Assembly (NCBI GenBank): GCA_033782935.1
Contig: JAWQEG010002486.1
Span: forward strand, 64,501 to 128,500
Direction of reading: 5' to 3'
Length of the DNA stretch: 64,000 bases
From: Petrolisthes cinctipes
Lineage: Eukaryota; Arthropoda; Malacostraca; Decapoda; Porcellanidae
Shown here: piece after piece, positions 10,427 to 19,570 of the stretch
How positions within the stretch are numbered: the first letter of the stretch is position 1
Layout: every line of letters begins with the position of its first letter
Made by a program: the position numbers and the translations under genes
Notes under the pieces: model-generated
The model's database searches: none
The model's input: only the letters and a program-made list of their open reading frames with translations
Told to the model about the DNA's origin: nothing

Positions 10427-10545
10427 TTCATGGCAAGGACTAATACGACCATTCACTGCTTCGAAATGAATCCGAAACACTATGATGAAGTCAGTATTGC
10501 AAACACACGAACTCTGAATAGTGAATACCGGCTGCATTAGTACGA
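10427..10545. mobile_element. Relative of the MITE nested at 7975-8203
   Basis: Shares TTCACTGCT[A/T]CGAAATGA, AAACACTATGATGA[A/G]GTCAG and GTGAATACCGG with the guest element in the family B copy. Ends not fixed. Confidence 0.6.
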
Positions 10546-10559
10546 AGTGAATACTGACT

Positions 10560-12544
10560 TGACCCTATAGAGTAGAGTAGATTAGGTTAGGTTAGGTAAA
10601 AGAAGTTTGACGTAAAATGAGCTGGGAAAGGCAATGAGAGTATGATTTTTTTTTACATGCACCTCTAAGAGCAGCAAAGGGTCCATCCAATATACTACAG
10701 TTGGAGGACAGACCACTCTTACGGGAGTTTTGGTGGTAGTGGTACAGCAGAGCCACCTAGCGACTAATAGGAATCACTAACACGTGGCGCCTTTACTTAC
10801 ACAGGAGCGGTGGGAGTTCATTAATTGTTTTTGTTTGCTGAAGTTAATTTTGTGACTGAAATGGGGACTACTGGCTGATCAACAATAAACTGTTTCACCA
10901 ACTCTTAAGTGGAATAAGGACATATCAATTTTTCGCTTTTCAAAAGATCCTGAAACGAGAGTTTTTACATAACTTAGTAAGTTACGGAGTACAGATTTGA
11001 CTTATTGTGATAGTTATACAGTATTAATTTGATATTAACTGGGGTTAGATAATGATACCTTATCATTTCCATTTTCCTAAGTACTGTACTGTAGTCTGTA
11101 TATCTATTTGATCATGTTAGGATGGAGTATCTATATTACATTTATATTTTTCTTATACCCAGACTGAAAGTATGGTTTCAAGCTTGCAGACAACAAGATA
11201 TATTGAAAGTGACTCCTGATTTTTCTAACCTTTCAAGCTAAGAAAGAAAGCAGGAAATTATTGATTCTTAAAAACATGTAACCGCTCCTCATAGCAAAGT
11301 TATAATGCTCTCAGTTTTGTAGTTTTAATTAAGTATATGCTCTATAATATCTGTATGGTTGTCCTTTTCTTCAATTATACATCAGAATACTATTGAGAAA
11401 CAATTAATATTGTAGATATCATAAACAGGTAATAATTACTCATTTTAGATATTATGTATGAATGTTATAAAAGTATGAATTTATGCTTTAGTAATAGGTC
11501 TTTCTGTCGTTGATATTAGAAATGTATAATTTATTATGTAATTTGCCCTTAATACATCCACCAAGTAAGTTTTGTTTTTGTTTTTTATTCTCAAGCACAT
11601 GTAAAGGTAACCGTCTTGTTCTCACAGCAAGTAAGAATATAGGAAACAAGAATGTTCTAACATAGTGGTGGTGGTGGTGGTGGTGGTAACAGTGTTGTAA
11701 TTATAGCTCATTGCTTTATAATTTTAAGAATAAACTATATGTATGTATTTTTTTTTCTTTTACATCAAAATATTATTGAGAAACATAATTATAGAGGTCA
11801 TAAACAGGTAAGAATAATCGCACATTGGAGTTACTGTATGTAAATGGTAGGTATGGATTTTAAGCAATATATTAGGGCTTTGTTATAGATATTATAGTAA
11901 TTTATTATGTAATATGACAACAATGAATGTAATTATTATTCATATAGCTAAATAATTAGTATCAAAGGTCCTGTGCGTTACTAGTAAAGAAAATCAGACT
12001 TAAAAATTAATCAGGATAAAGGGAAGCAGATGAGAGCGGGAGTGTTGATTCCCCATGGCCGCTAGAGGCGCCACCGTCTCAGACAGCCATAACCACCACA
12101 CCAAATTAATATTGAGTAGCCTATTCTTCTCCCAGTACTAGAATCGTTGTTGTATTCCTTTTAATAAACAAATAATGTACACCGTCCTCTGGTTCCAACA
12201 TGGAGGGTTGGGGGTGATTGCTACCAGCTCATCTCCTCAAAATGTCGTCAATATAAGGTAATTATTAGCTTTATTCTGTTCACCATTACTAATAGATAAA
12301 GTTCATTGATGAGTGCAGCCCTTTAACCTAACAGAATACTTAGGGAAATATAAAATAGACAAGAAAATAAATAGATATTATTTTACTAACGCCTCCTATC
12401 TCTCTCACTCTCAAATATGATGGCTAGTGTTTATTTTTCGTATTATCGTATCGTTTTTGTGATGAATATAAGCTTAAGTAGAGTTGACCATGACTAAGAC
12501 TCCATTCAAAGGCAAGATTGGAAGTAATTAAACAGCTGATCACC
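10560..12544. other. AT-rich intergenic region, no gene seen
   Basis: Opens with a few TTAGG units (10576-10595). Apart from the duplication at 11270-11935 and a (GGT)n run near 11667-11688, nothing coding or clearly mobile is visible. Confidence 0.5.
11270..11935. repeat. Diverged tandem duplication, offset about 380 bp
   Basis: Blocks TATTGAGAAACA, ATCATAAACAGGTAA, and AATTTATTATGTAAT occur in the same order at about 11393-11545 and 11772-11915. The copies are old, with many substitutions and indels. Confidence 0.65.
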
Positions 12545-12598
12545 TGCCTAGGGCGCCATATGACCTCGCTGTTGCGGCACCTAACTTCAATCAATCCT
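12545..12598 (+). mobile_element. SINE-like fragment (ATCA-tail family)
   Basis: GGCGCCATATGACCTCGC and TTGCGGCACCTAACTTCAAT match the 3' part of the element at 3413. Only the last 55 bp remain. Confidence 0.65.
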
Positions 12599-12653
12599 GT
12601 ATTTTGATAAACCGAATCCGTTTATAACTATCGTATAGGATATATTTTGGATG

Positions 12654-12977
12654 TTAAGGACTCTGTGATCATGTATGAGAATTGGAGGCTTCTGATTCCT
12701 CCTGTCCATGCCACGAATGTTAATGTGTGTGTTTCATGGCAATATTTGAAACACTCGTTAAACTCCAATTTTCTAACTACTTCACAGGGTCCCTTAATTA
12801 AGGTAGAGACACAGTGTTGGTGGTAAATCTGGAGTAACAAATTCCTACAAACTATTCAAAGCAACAACGGACTACCATATTATATTTTTTTCATTTGGTC
12901 CTTTTGTTTCCTAACATGCTTTGGAGGAATCAAGGCGCTCCAATGTACCAAAAGTGTATTCTATCCCCATAAATTAA
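12654..12977. mobile_element. MITE A plus MITE C, abutting at TTAATTAA
   Basis: A is 12654-12797 (GGACTCTGTGATCATG to TCACAGGGTCCCTTAA) and C is 12798-12977. The same A-then-C order and doubled TTAA is seen at 3776-4121 and 33521-33822. Confidence 0.8.
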
Positions 12978-13295
12978 CTCCATTTTCAAGTAATACTTTT
13001 AACCCTTAATTCGTAGTGTAGTAACTCAGGAGCACCGTGGGTGTAGCTTTCATCCGACAGTACAGTTTTTAAATTTGCGCTGTCCCTAATTTAAGCCTCG
13101 CCCACAGTTATTGACATTTCCCTGATTTGTAAAGCATTGTATCTTGTTATCTAATAATGCAGATTTTGTTAAATCAATTAACAAGGCTGAGATAATGTCC
13201 ATACGGAAAATTATGCAAAGAAATTAAACTTAAACTGGTTTATTAAACTAGACAAATATATATAACTGTAATCAGTCTCCCTCTCCCTCCACTTA

Positions 13296-13675
13296 CCTTA
13301 CATACATACATACATATTACTTTAGTGTGACATACATACATATTATTCTAGTGTGACATATATACATACATATTCTAGTGTGATATACATACATATTATT
13401 CTAGTGTGATATACATACATATTACTCTAGTGTGACATACATACATACATATTATTCTAGTGTGACATACATACATACATACTACTCTAGTGTGACATAC
13501 ATACATACATATTACTCTAGTGTGACATACATACATACATATTATTCTAGTGACATACATACATATTATTCTAGTGTGACATACATATATATTATTCTAG
13601 TGTGACATACATACATATTACTCTAGTGTGACATGCATACATACACACATATTACTCTAGTGTGACATACATACT
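13296..13675. repeat. Minisatellite of (ACAT)n plus TATTACTCTAGTGTG
   Basis: About a dozen units of 24-36 bp, each an ACATACAT run of varying length followed by ATT[A/C]TCTAGTGTGAC. Unit length varies with the ACAT count. Confidence 0.85.
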
Positions 13676-13796
13676 GAACAATATGAACATAAAATACTGA
13701 TCATGATAGAGATTAAGTACGTTGTATATATATATTATAAGAAGGTGACTGTGGATGAGTGCCAACGATAGTTTTGTTTATCTAACTCATTTCACC

Positions 13797-13854
13797 TTTT
13801 AACCGAAATGTATTTAAATTTAATCAGCCATTCACTGATATTTCGGTTAAAGAA
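13797..13854. repeat. Short hairpin with TTTAACCGAAAT ends
   Basis: TTTAACCGAAAT at the left and ATTTCGGTTAAA at the right enclose about 34 bases. It may be a very small MITE. Confidence 0.6.
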
Positions 13855-13979
13855 ATATTTATTCATATATTGTGAGTCACTATAATGTAGTTAATATACC
13901 ATATCATCAATGAAAGACCGAATAAATGAAATAATATCTTACCCTGGCATAAGCTAACAGGCTGGCGGGTTGAGGGGAA

Positions 13980-14130
13980 GGGCAACCTATCATGGCCGCC
14001 AACCCACTTCCGGTGGCGACACGCCAGGGGGGCTGTCGCGCGCTCTATGTGTATAGCTCTGTGGTTATAACTGATAACTGTCCGACACTCCGACTCACGG
14101 ACAGTGCAGTGTTGCCACTTTCGACTCGGG
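13980..14130. promoter_or_regulatory. Local CpG-rich patch with an ETS-type ACCGGAAGTG word (tentative)
   Basis: Around 13992-14045 base composition shifts to GC with several CpGs. The minus strand reads ACCGGAAGTG, an ETS-factor consensus, beside a GGCGGCCATGAT word. It could be a promoter, perhaps for the receptor gene whose first exon is not found, but no start or exon supports this. Confidence 0.25.
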
Positions 14131-14282
14131 CTCCACCCACAAAGGCAGCCCATTTCACCCACAAAAAATCCACAGATATTTATAGTATACCCACAAATGT
14201 TTGCATATTATTTACTGTAATCAGTAAACAGTTTACGAAATTTTTGGACAACTAATATAATTTTAACTCAGATACAGTGCAT

Positions 14283-14470
14283 GGGTTTTGATGGTGTAAT
14301 GGTTATCACACTCGCCTCGCAAGCGAGAGATCCCAGGTTCGTGTACTTGTTGGACAATTTACGCAGCACCTTATGTCCCTGTTCACCCTAGCAGTAAGTA
14401 GGTACCCGGCTGTAATGACCAACACCATGAGTCAATAGGCATAAAGCCCTAAATATTACAGAAAAAAAAA
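14283..14470 (+). mobile_element. tRNA-derived SINE (tRNA-Ala-like head)
   Basis: ATGGTGTAATGGTTATCA is a Pol III A box. CTCGC-CTCGCAA-GCGAG forms an anticodon arm with anticodon CGC. CCCAGGTTCG is a B-box remnant. No acceptor stem can be paired, so it is not a tRNA gene. The body has CACCCTAGCAGTAAGTAGGT, a block I recognise from decapod repeats, and ends in A-rich sequence. Confidence 0.75.
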
Positions 14471-14636
14471 ATATATATATATGAAGAATTAATTAACAGT
14501 TTTATTCCCCCCAGCCTACGTACCGAGTTACATGACCTAATATGGCCTAGTTTGGGTGGAATTCCAATGATAATAATTTCCGGAATGCGTCAATATATGC
14601 ATAAATTTATTTACTACATATATGGCTCCCTGACTG

Positions 14637-14960
14637 TCTCGTTGTATACGATGGTGTGGTACCAGTACGATGGCTCCATGGACAAACAGTACCACACCAT
14701 CGTACACACACACACCTATATGGAAGGAGCTTGTTTGTTTCGTGGCATGGTGAGGAGGAATCAGAAGCCTCCAATTTTCATGCACGATCACAGGGTCCTT
14801 TAAGGGGAAATTCTCTTGTGGGTGAATTGGAAGGCTACTGATTCCTCCAAACTATACCAGAAAACAAACACACAGACACGCTCAGTGGTACTAATAAAGG
14901 ATATGTTGTTTCGTGGCATAGTTTGGAGGAATCACACACCTTCAGACTCACCAACAGTAG
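14637..14960. mobile_element. Composite: MITE D half, MITE A half, MITE B
   Basis: 14637-14705 has the D palindrome (GATGGTGTGGTAC...GTACCACACCATC). 14706-14803 is the right half of A ending CACAGGGTCCTTTAA. 14800-14960 is B starting at the same TTAA. The A left half appears to have been replaced. Confidence 0.7.
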
Positions 14961-15084
14961 TAATATCAGGGTTAATGTTGATAAAGTCTACGGTCATTGC
15001 TACCCACGTTTCAGTATGTTAATAAATATTGAAGGAAGATGAATGAGAAAAGCCTGATAGGGAGGGCAGTGCCACCCTTTGCCC

Positions 15085-15250
15085 TCCCATTATGGATGAG
15101 CCTGTTTATGTTCAGGAAAATTGAACCCATTCACCTACTAGAATCCGTCCAGAGAAGGTGGACTAAACAGATAACAGGTTTAGGAGATTTGCCCTATGAC
15201 GAGCGCCTACACAGACTTGACTTATACTTTGTCACTCAAAATCATTAATT
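15085..15250 (+). pseudogene. LINE reverse-transcriptase C-terminal fragment
   Basis: The frame encodes HLLESVQRRWTKQITGL, then LPYDERLHRLDLY, the thumb-region motif of CR1/Jockey-group non-LTR retrotransposons (ExVQRRxTKxIxGL...YxERLxxLxL). It stops being LINE-like after 15237. The next segment of the same protein is found at 17668, so this copy looks split by an insertion of about 2.4 kb. Confidence 0.75.
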
Positions 15251-15857
15251 ATTGGAATTTCTGCTCAAAACTTCTACAGATTATTAAGGGCACTAGGTAG
15301 ACTGTATACAGTGAATTTTATACTGATTCATTCATTTGTCTTTTTTTCAACGAATTTTTCTGAAATATTAACACTTTTTTATCAATTTTTGATGCACCAT
15401 TATGCAGCTATCCCTTATGGGAAGTGGTTTATATTTTTTTGCCTGGTTATGTAGAATAAGAGCAAGATATAACACTATAGGAATTTACATTAGTTATATT
15501 TATATTGTTATGAATATTTTATTGAAGATTAATATTTTTATGCTTTTTTGTTGCATAAATGCATGCCATGCAAGTTCAAGGTATCACAGGAGGTTTTCTG
15601 GAGTTCATTTTGTTCTTTAATGTTTCCCCTTTAAAATGAGACCTTGTGCATTTAATTCTGTTTATAAATAATGGAGATATGTCAGTTTAAATCATGAAAA
15701 ACCTACTTTTGAGAAAACGCCTGTCGAAGTGTTTTCAGATCTTCACTGCAGTCTGTATCAAATATTACCAATAATAGCATGTGGGTAACTGATCTTTACT
15801 TTAACTTGACCATAATTCTGCATCAAAAGCAATAAATTTGGGTCTTTACCGGTTATA

Positions 15858-17542
15858 CAACCTCACCGCTGGGGCATTCCCGAAATGCTGCGTCATCGGA
15901 TTGGGTTTTATATTGACCAGCGATGGACCCCTTCCCTCACCTCGGCAGTATTTCTAGCCAGTTGTGGACTTAATATGCACCTGAAGCATAATGGGGGTCT
16001 GCCAGCTGAGTCCTCCTCCTCTTTGGCTTTGATATTATGATCTCTTCCCTCTTCTTCAATATGTTCATCATGGTGAGGGACCTCCCAATCGAGAGCGCTT
16101 CACACAAGTTGCCCTTCTCATAACCCTTGTTGTATATCAGGCAAGACTGTGCCACAGCAAAATCCAAGATTCCCTTACTTACACTGATTACTTTGGGGCA
16201 CAGGGTCCAGATTCTGCTGTGAAGACTTTTCTTGACATGATTCTTGCATTCTTCCTTTATAATGGGATGTTCATCTCCATAAGGTCCGTGTTTGTCGTTC
16301 AAACTGATGACGGCCTTGTGAGCACTACTGTCTCCATCTCCAATGAAAGTGGTGTACCGTAGGTTCTTGAGTACTGTACTTTTCCTCCACATCTCTACAG
16401 CTGCCTCAGCTTCCATTGCACCTGACGACTTACTGAAATTTAGCATACAGTTTTCTTTATGTTTATCAGACCAAGACTTGTATCTATCCTCACTGATTTT
16501 TTTTTTGTCCTTTTTTGTTTGCATGCTTTTACAACTCTGGCATGTTTTTGACAGTACATGCTTATCAATGACAATCCCTGTATGGCCATCAATTACCATA
16601 CCACAGCCCAGACATGAGTTATGTCCTCTTGTATGCCAGGAACCATCAAAAGATACATCAATATCCAAAATACCCTGGTCATCTGGCAGTCTCTGAAGCT
16701 CCTCCTTGTAATACTTGAATATTACTTCCACACTCTCATCTAAATGCTTGGATAGTTCTTCATTGGCTGTATTTATTATATGCCATTTGTATCTGTTGTA
16801 AGTTACTTTGGTCATAGGTTTTATCCCCAGAAAACTGTATATCCCCTCTAGGCTTCTGTAGCCCTGCCCCCTCAACATGCAGGAGTAAACTGCCCTGATT
16901 ATCTGAGGATTAAATCTATGCTGCCCTGTGTTTACTCGTTGTACTGTGCTATTATATATGTTAGCTTTGCATACATAACAGTACAAAGACATGTCTGGGT
17001 CTATAGCACTCCCTTTGGCCTTGGGCACTAGTGTTGCCTCGTTACACTCGGGACATAAACAAACAGAAAACATTTCAGCCAACTTTGTTTTCAGTACTAC
17101 TAAATTATCTCCATTCACTACTTCATCATCATCTTCTACTTTTACCTTATCAAATAACCTTTTCCTCTTGTCTGCGCTCGACAAACTTGAAGGAGTGGTG
17201 GAGGTGGTGGTGGTGGTGGAGGTAGATGCGGGAGAAGAAACATCTGGTGGCTGGTGGCATCGGTCTGGGAGAATCTCTGACTCGTTCTCTTCCTCATTTT
17301 TCCGCTTCCTCATTACTTCAATTCTCTTCTGCAACATCTTCTGGTAATGTTTCTTGATGGTTTCACGACGCTGCTTCACTTTCTTGCTTACACCACCCAT
17401 GATTTCACATGAAACTCGAGGCAGGGAGGGGAATATCACCAAACACTCCTCTCACCTTCGTAGCCAAGGGCCAACTGACTTGTGACGTCACTGACGTGGA
17501 GGTCCGGAGGAATGCGCCACCAGGCCATCAGCAGTGAGGTTG
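15858..17542 (-). mobile_element. Mutator-like DNA transposon, about 1.7 kb
   Basis: The ends are CAACCTCACCGCTG at 15858 and, reading in from 17542 on the other strand, CAACCTCACTGCTG, followed on both sides by a shared CATTCC. They enclose the transposase ORF 15970-17442. No clear target duplication is visible. The element lies inside the gap of a split LINE. Confidence 0.65.
15970..17442 (-). CDS. Mutator-like transposase, 490 codons, apparent internal deletion
   Basis: Single open frame from ATG 17442; Met15 (MGGVSKKVKQRR) is an equally likely start. Order: basic N-terminus 15-48; Ser/Thr linker 66-90; zinc pattern C130-x2-C133...C155-x2-C158; catalytic core with DIDVSFDGSWHTRGH (259-273) and FIGDGDSSAHKAV (366-378); then KEECKNHVKK. 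In the family as I know it, about 110 residues normally lie between that NHVKK motif and the N-N-N-E-S...IW motif. Here NHVKK is joined directly to SLHSRIWTLCPK at 405-417. The lost block should include the third acidic catalytic residue, so cutting activity is doubtful although the frame is intact. The protein ends HYASGAY, like full-length members. Confidence 0.87.
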   Translation of the reverse strand: MVIFPSLPRVSCEIMGGVSKKVKQRRETIKKHYQKMLQKRIEVMRKRKNEEENESEILPDRCHQPPDVSSPASTSTTTTTSTTPSSLSSADKRKRLFDKVKVEDDDEVVNGDNLVVLKTKLAEMFSVCLCPECNEATLVPKAKGSAIDPDMSLYCYVCKANIYNSTVQRVNTGQHRFNPQIIRAVYSCMLRGQGYRSLEGIYSFLGIKPMTKVTYNRYKWHIINTANEELSKHLDESVEVIFKYYKEELQRLPDDQGILDIDVSFDGSWHTRGHNSCLGCGMVIDGHTGIVIDKHVLSKTCQSCKSMQTKKDKKKISEDRYKSWSDKHKENCMLNFSKSSGAMEAEAAVEMWRKSTVLKNLRYTTFIGDGDSSAHKAVISLNDKHGPYGDEHPIIKEECKNHVKKSLHSRIWTLCPKVISVSKGILDFAVAQSCLIYNKGYEKGNLCEALSIGRSLTMMNILKKREEIIISKPKRRRTQLADPHYASGAY

Positions 17543-17667
17543 AGATGCCAGATATCGCTTTCCAACCAAAAATATCGCTAAAAAATGGGAAAAAATCGGT
17601 AAAAATCGGGGGAAAATAAACTACATCAGCTTTGTTTACATGTCAGTGATGCGCACGTGCTGGGACA

Positions 17668-18030
17668 AGACATTTAAGGGCCGCCTTCTTCGTTTTGATC
17701 TGATTCATTGCTATAAATTTTTTCATGGTCTGTCCCCGCTCCACCCATGGAGGTATAATATATATTATACCTCCATGGTTCCACCCGAATGATCTTTTCA
17801 CTATGGCCCCTAACCGTGGCACTAGAGGCCACAATTTCAAAATTCAAGTCCAACACTGCAGAACAGACAGAAGAAAACGGTTCTTCTCCAATAGGGTGGT
17901 AGAGCTCTGCTGGAACACACTCGCAGAGAACACAGTGAATGCAAACACACTAATAAAATTGCACCATTTTTAAGAATAGACTGAAAACACATCTGTTGGC
18001 TGAGTGTTACGATATGGATTATAATTATTA
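17668..18030 (+). pseudogene. LINE ORF2 C-terminal tail, disrupted
   Basis: Reading frames give GRLLRFDLIHCYKFFHGLSP, then NDLFTMAPNRGTRGHNFKI, RKRFFSNRVVELCWNTL and NTLIKLHHF, the end of a CR1/Jockey-group polyprotein. It is interrupted by a 33-bp palindromic insertion at 17747-17779 and further frameshifts after 17960. It continues the motif order of the fragment at 15085-15237. Confidence 0.78.
17745..17778. mobile_element. Perfect 34-bp palindrome inserted in LINE coding sequence
   Basis: CCATGGAGGTATAATAT is followed by its exact reverse complement. TCCACCC lies on both sides (17740-17746 and 17780-17786). Removing 33 bases and one TCCACCC restores the LINE reading LSPLHPNDLF. Confidence 0.85.
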
Positions 18031-18162
18031 TGAGTATTACAAGTGATTATAGTGTTTAATAATATTGAGGGAGGCCCTGAGGAGCATCATCTGCTGGTAG
18101 AGCGGGGCATAGAATATCTTGCATAAAATATATTACAAACATTTTTATTAACAAGTAACAAG

Positions 18163-18182
18163 CATGGAGGTATACCTCCATG
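18163..18182. repeat. Second short palindrome with the same arms
   Basis: CATGGAGGTATACCTCCATG, a perfect 20-bp palindrome whose arms equal the outer arms of the 17745 palindrome with a shorter centre. Confidence 0.8.
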
Positions 18183-18480
18183 GTAAGAAATGTGGTGTGA
18201 ATGCAAACCGTGTTTCCAGGTGCAGTGAAATATCCTTTCTCTGTTTTAGGGAATTTTGAAGTCCACACAGGGAAATTATATAAATAAAGTAAACAGTTTA
18301 CGAAATTTTTGGACAACTAATATAATTTTAACTCGGATACTAAAAAGAGAAATTTCTACAAGACAAATTACCAAGAGACCGTTGATGTTCAAGAGTAAAA
18401 ACAGGAAATTATTGAGGGAAAAAAGGAAAATTCTGATGTCAAAGTTAGGGAAATTTCACCAAGCAGACCTGGTAACACTG
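18183..18480. repeat. Dispersed repeat J (also at 34150-34370)
   Basis: Shares CCAGGTGCA, CTCTGTTTTAGGGAATTTTG, TCCACAC[A/G]GGGAAATTATA, GTTCAAGAGTAAA and GTTAGGGAAATTTC with 34150-34370. 18290-18341 also matches 14215-14273. Confidence 0.7.
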
Positions 18481-18689
18481 ACTGAATGTAAACAAACAAC
18501 AATAATAAAATGGCTTCCACCACCAGCACCTTGACGAAAATATTACTTTGTACTTCATGTCTGTTGAATATAGGTAAGTTAATTATGTAGTTTGTATAAC
18601 ATTAACTTTATAAGGGGTATAAAGATAATGTATAATAATGAATGAGAGAAGATAATGTATAATAATGAAGGAGAGAAGTGTAATACGGT

Positions 18690-19570
18690 AACGCCTTGTT
18701 TGTTATGTACCGTAACTTGTGGGTGTATAATGTTTTGTTTGTAATGAATGTGTGTACTGTAATGCCTTGTTTGTTATGTACCATTGTTGTTTTTATGGGT
18801 GTGTATTGTACTATTTGTAATGTATGTGTGTACTGTAATGCTATGTTTTGTACCGTAACTTAGTTGTGGGGGTTACCGAACTTACTTTCTTTACCCACTT
18901 ATTTATACCATTCTAAGACACATTTCTTCTATGGCATTTTCTTCGGAAATGCCCCATTTCCAAGATAGGGCATATTCAAATTTTGAAATTAACCTTACCT
19001 TACCTGACCGTACCTAACCTAGACCACAGCAGACTACCGGGACCTAACCTGGGCAAACTATCAAGAATTAACCATGGTAAAGTGACCTCCTTCTGGCGCT
19101 ATACGACCTCTCTGTTGCAGCGCCTAATATCAATCAATCATTCATTCAACCGTGGTAAAGTACCAGGAACTAACTGGGGCAAAATACTGGGACCTAGCCG
19201 GATCTGGCAACATTGCTACAAAATGGGGTACCCAAAATGGCAATAGTCTAACTTAGATAAATACCCTGCAATGCCTTGTTTGTTTTGTACTGTTGTTGTT
19301 GTGGGTGTGTAATGTCCTGTTTGTAATGAAAGTGAATGTGTGTACTTTAATGCCTTGTTTGTTATGAACTGTTATTTTTGTTATGGGTGTATAATGGGTA
19401 TTTATCTAGACTATTGCTGTTTTGTAGCAGTGTTGCCAGATCCGGCTAGGTCCCATTATTTTGCCCCAGTTATATCCTGGTACTTTACCACGGTTATTTC
19501 CCGATAGTTTGCCCAGGTTAGGTCCTGGTAGTTTGCCCAGGTTAAGTCCTGGTAGTCTGATGCAGTCTAG
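18690..19570. repeat. Inverted pair of an AACCT-rich repeat, with Tigger-type MITE pieces and a SINE
   Basis: 18880-19220 (TTACCCACTTATTTATACC...GATCTGGCAACATTG) is the reverse complement of 19430-19570 plus 23343-23480. The centre (19262-19395) and left flank hold Tigger-type MITE sequence (TGCCTTGTTTGTTTTGTACTG). A SINE-like piece at 19088-19150 interrupts the left arm between two copies of GGTAAAGTRCC. Confidence 0.7.

Noticed and set aside
13296..13675. CRISPR-like regular array
   Set aside because: Direct repeats have no unique spacers, only variable ACAT counts; the host is eukaryotic.
14287..14345. Functional tRNA-Ala gene
   Set aside because: No acceptor stem and a decayed B box, and it is joined to a SINE body.
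16343..17347. Plus-strand ORFs of 117 and 118 codons
   Set aside because: Shadows of the Mutator-like transposase on the minus strand.
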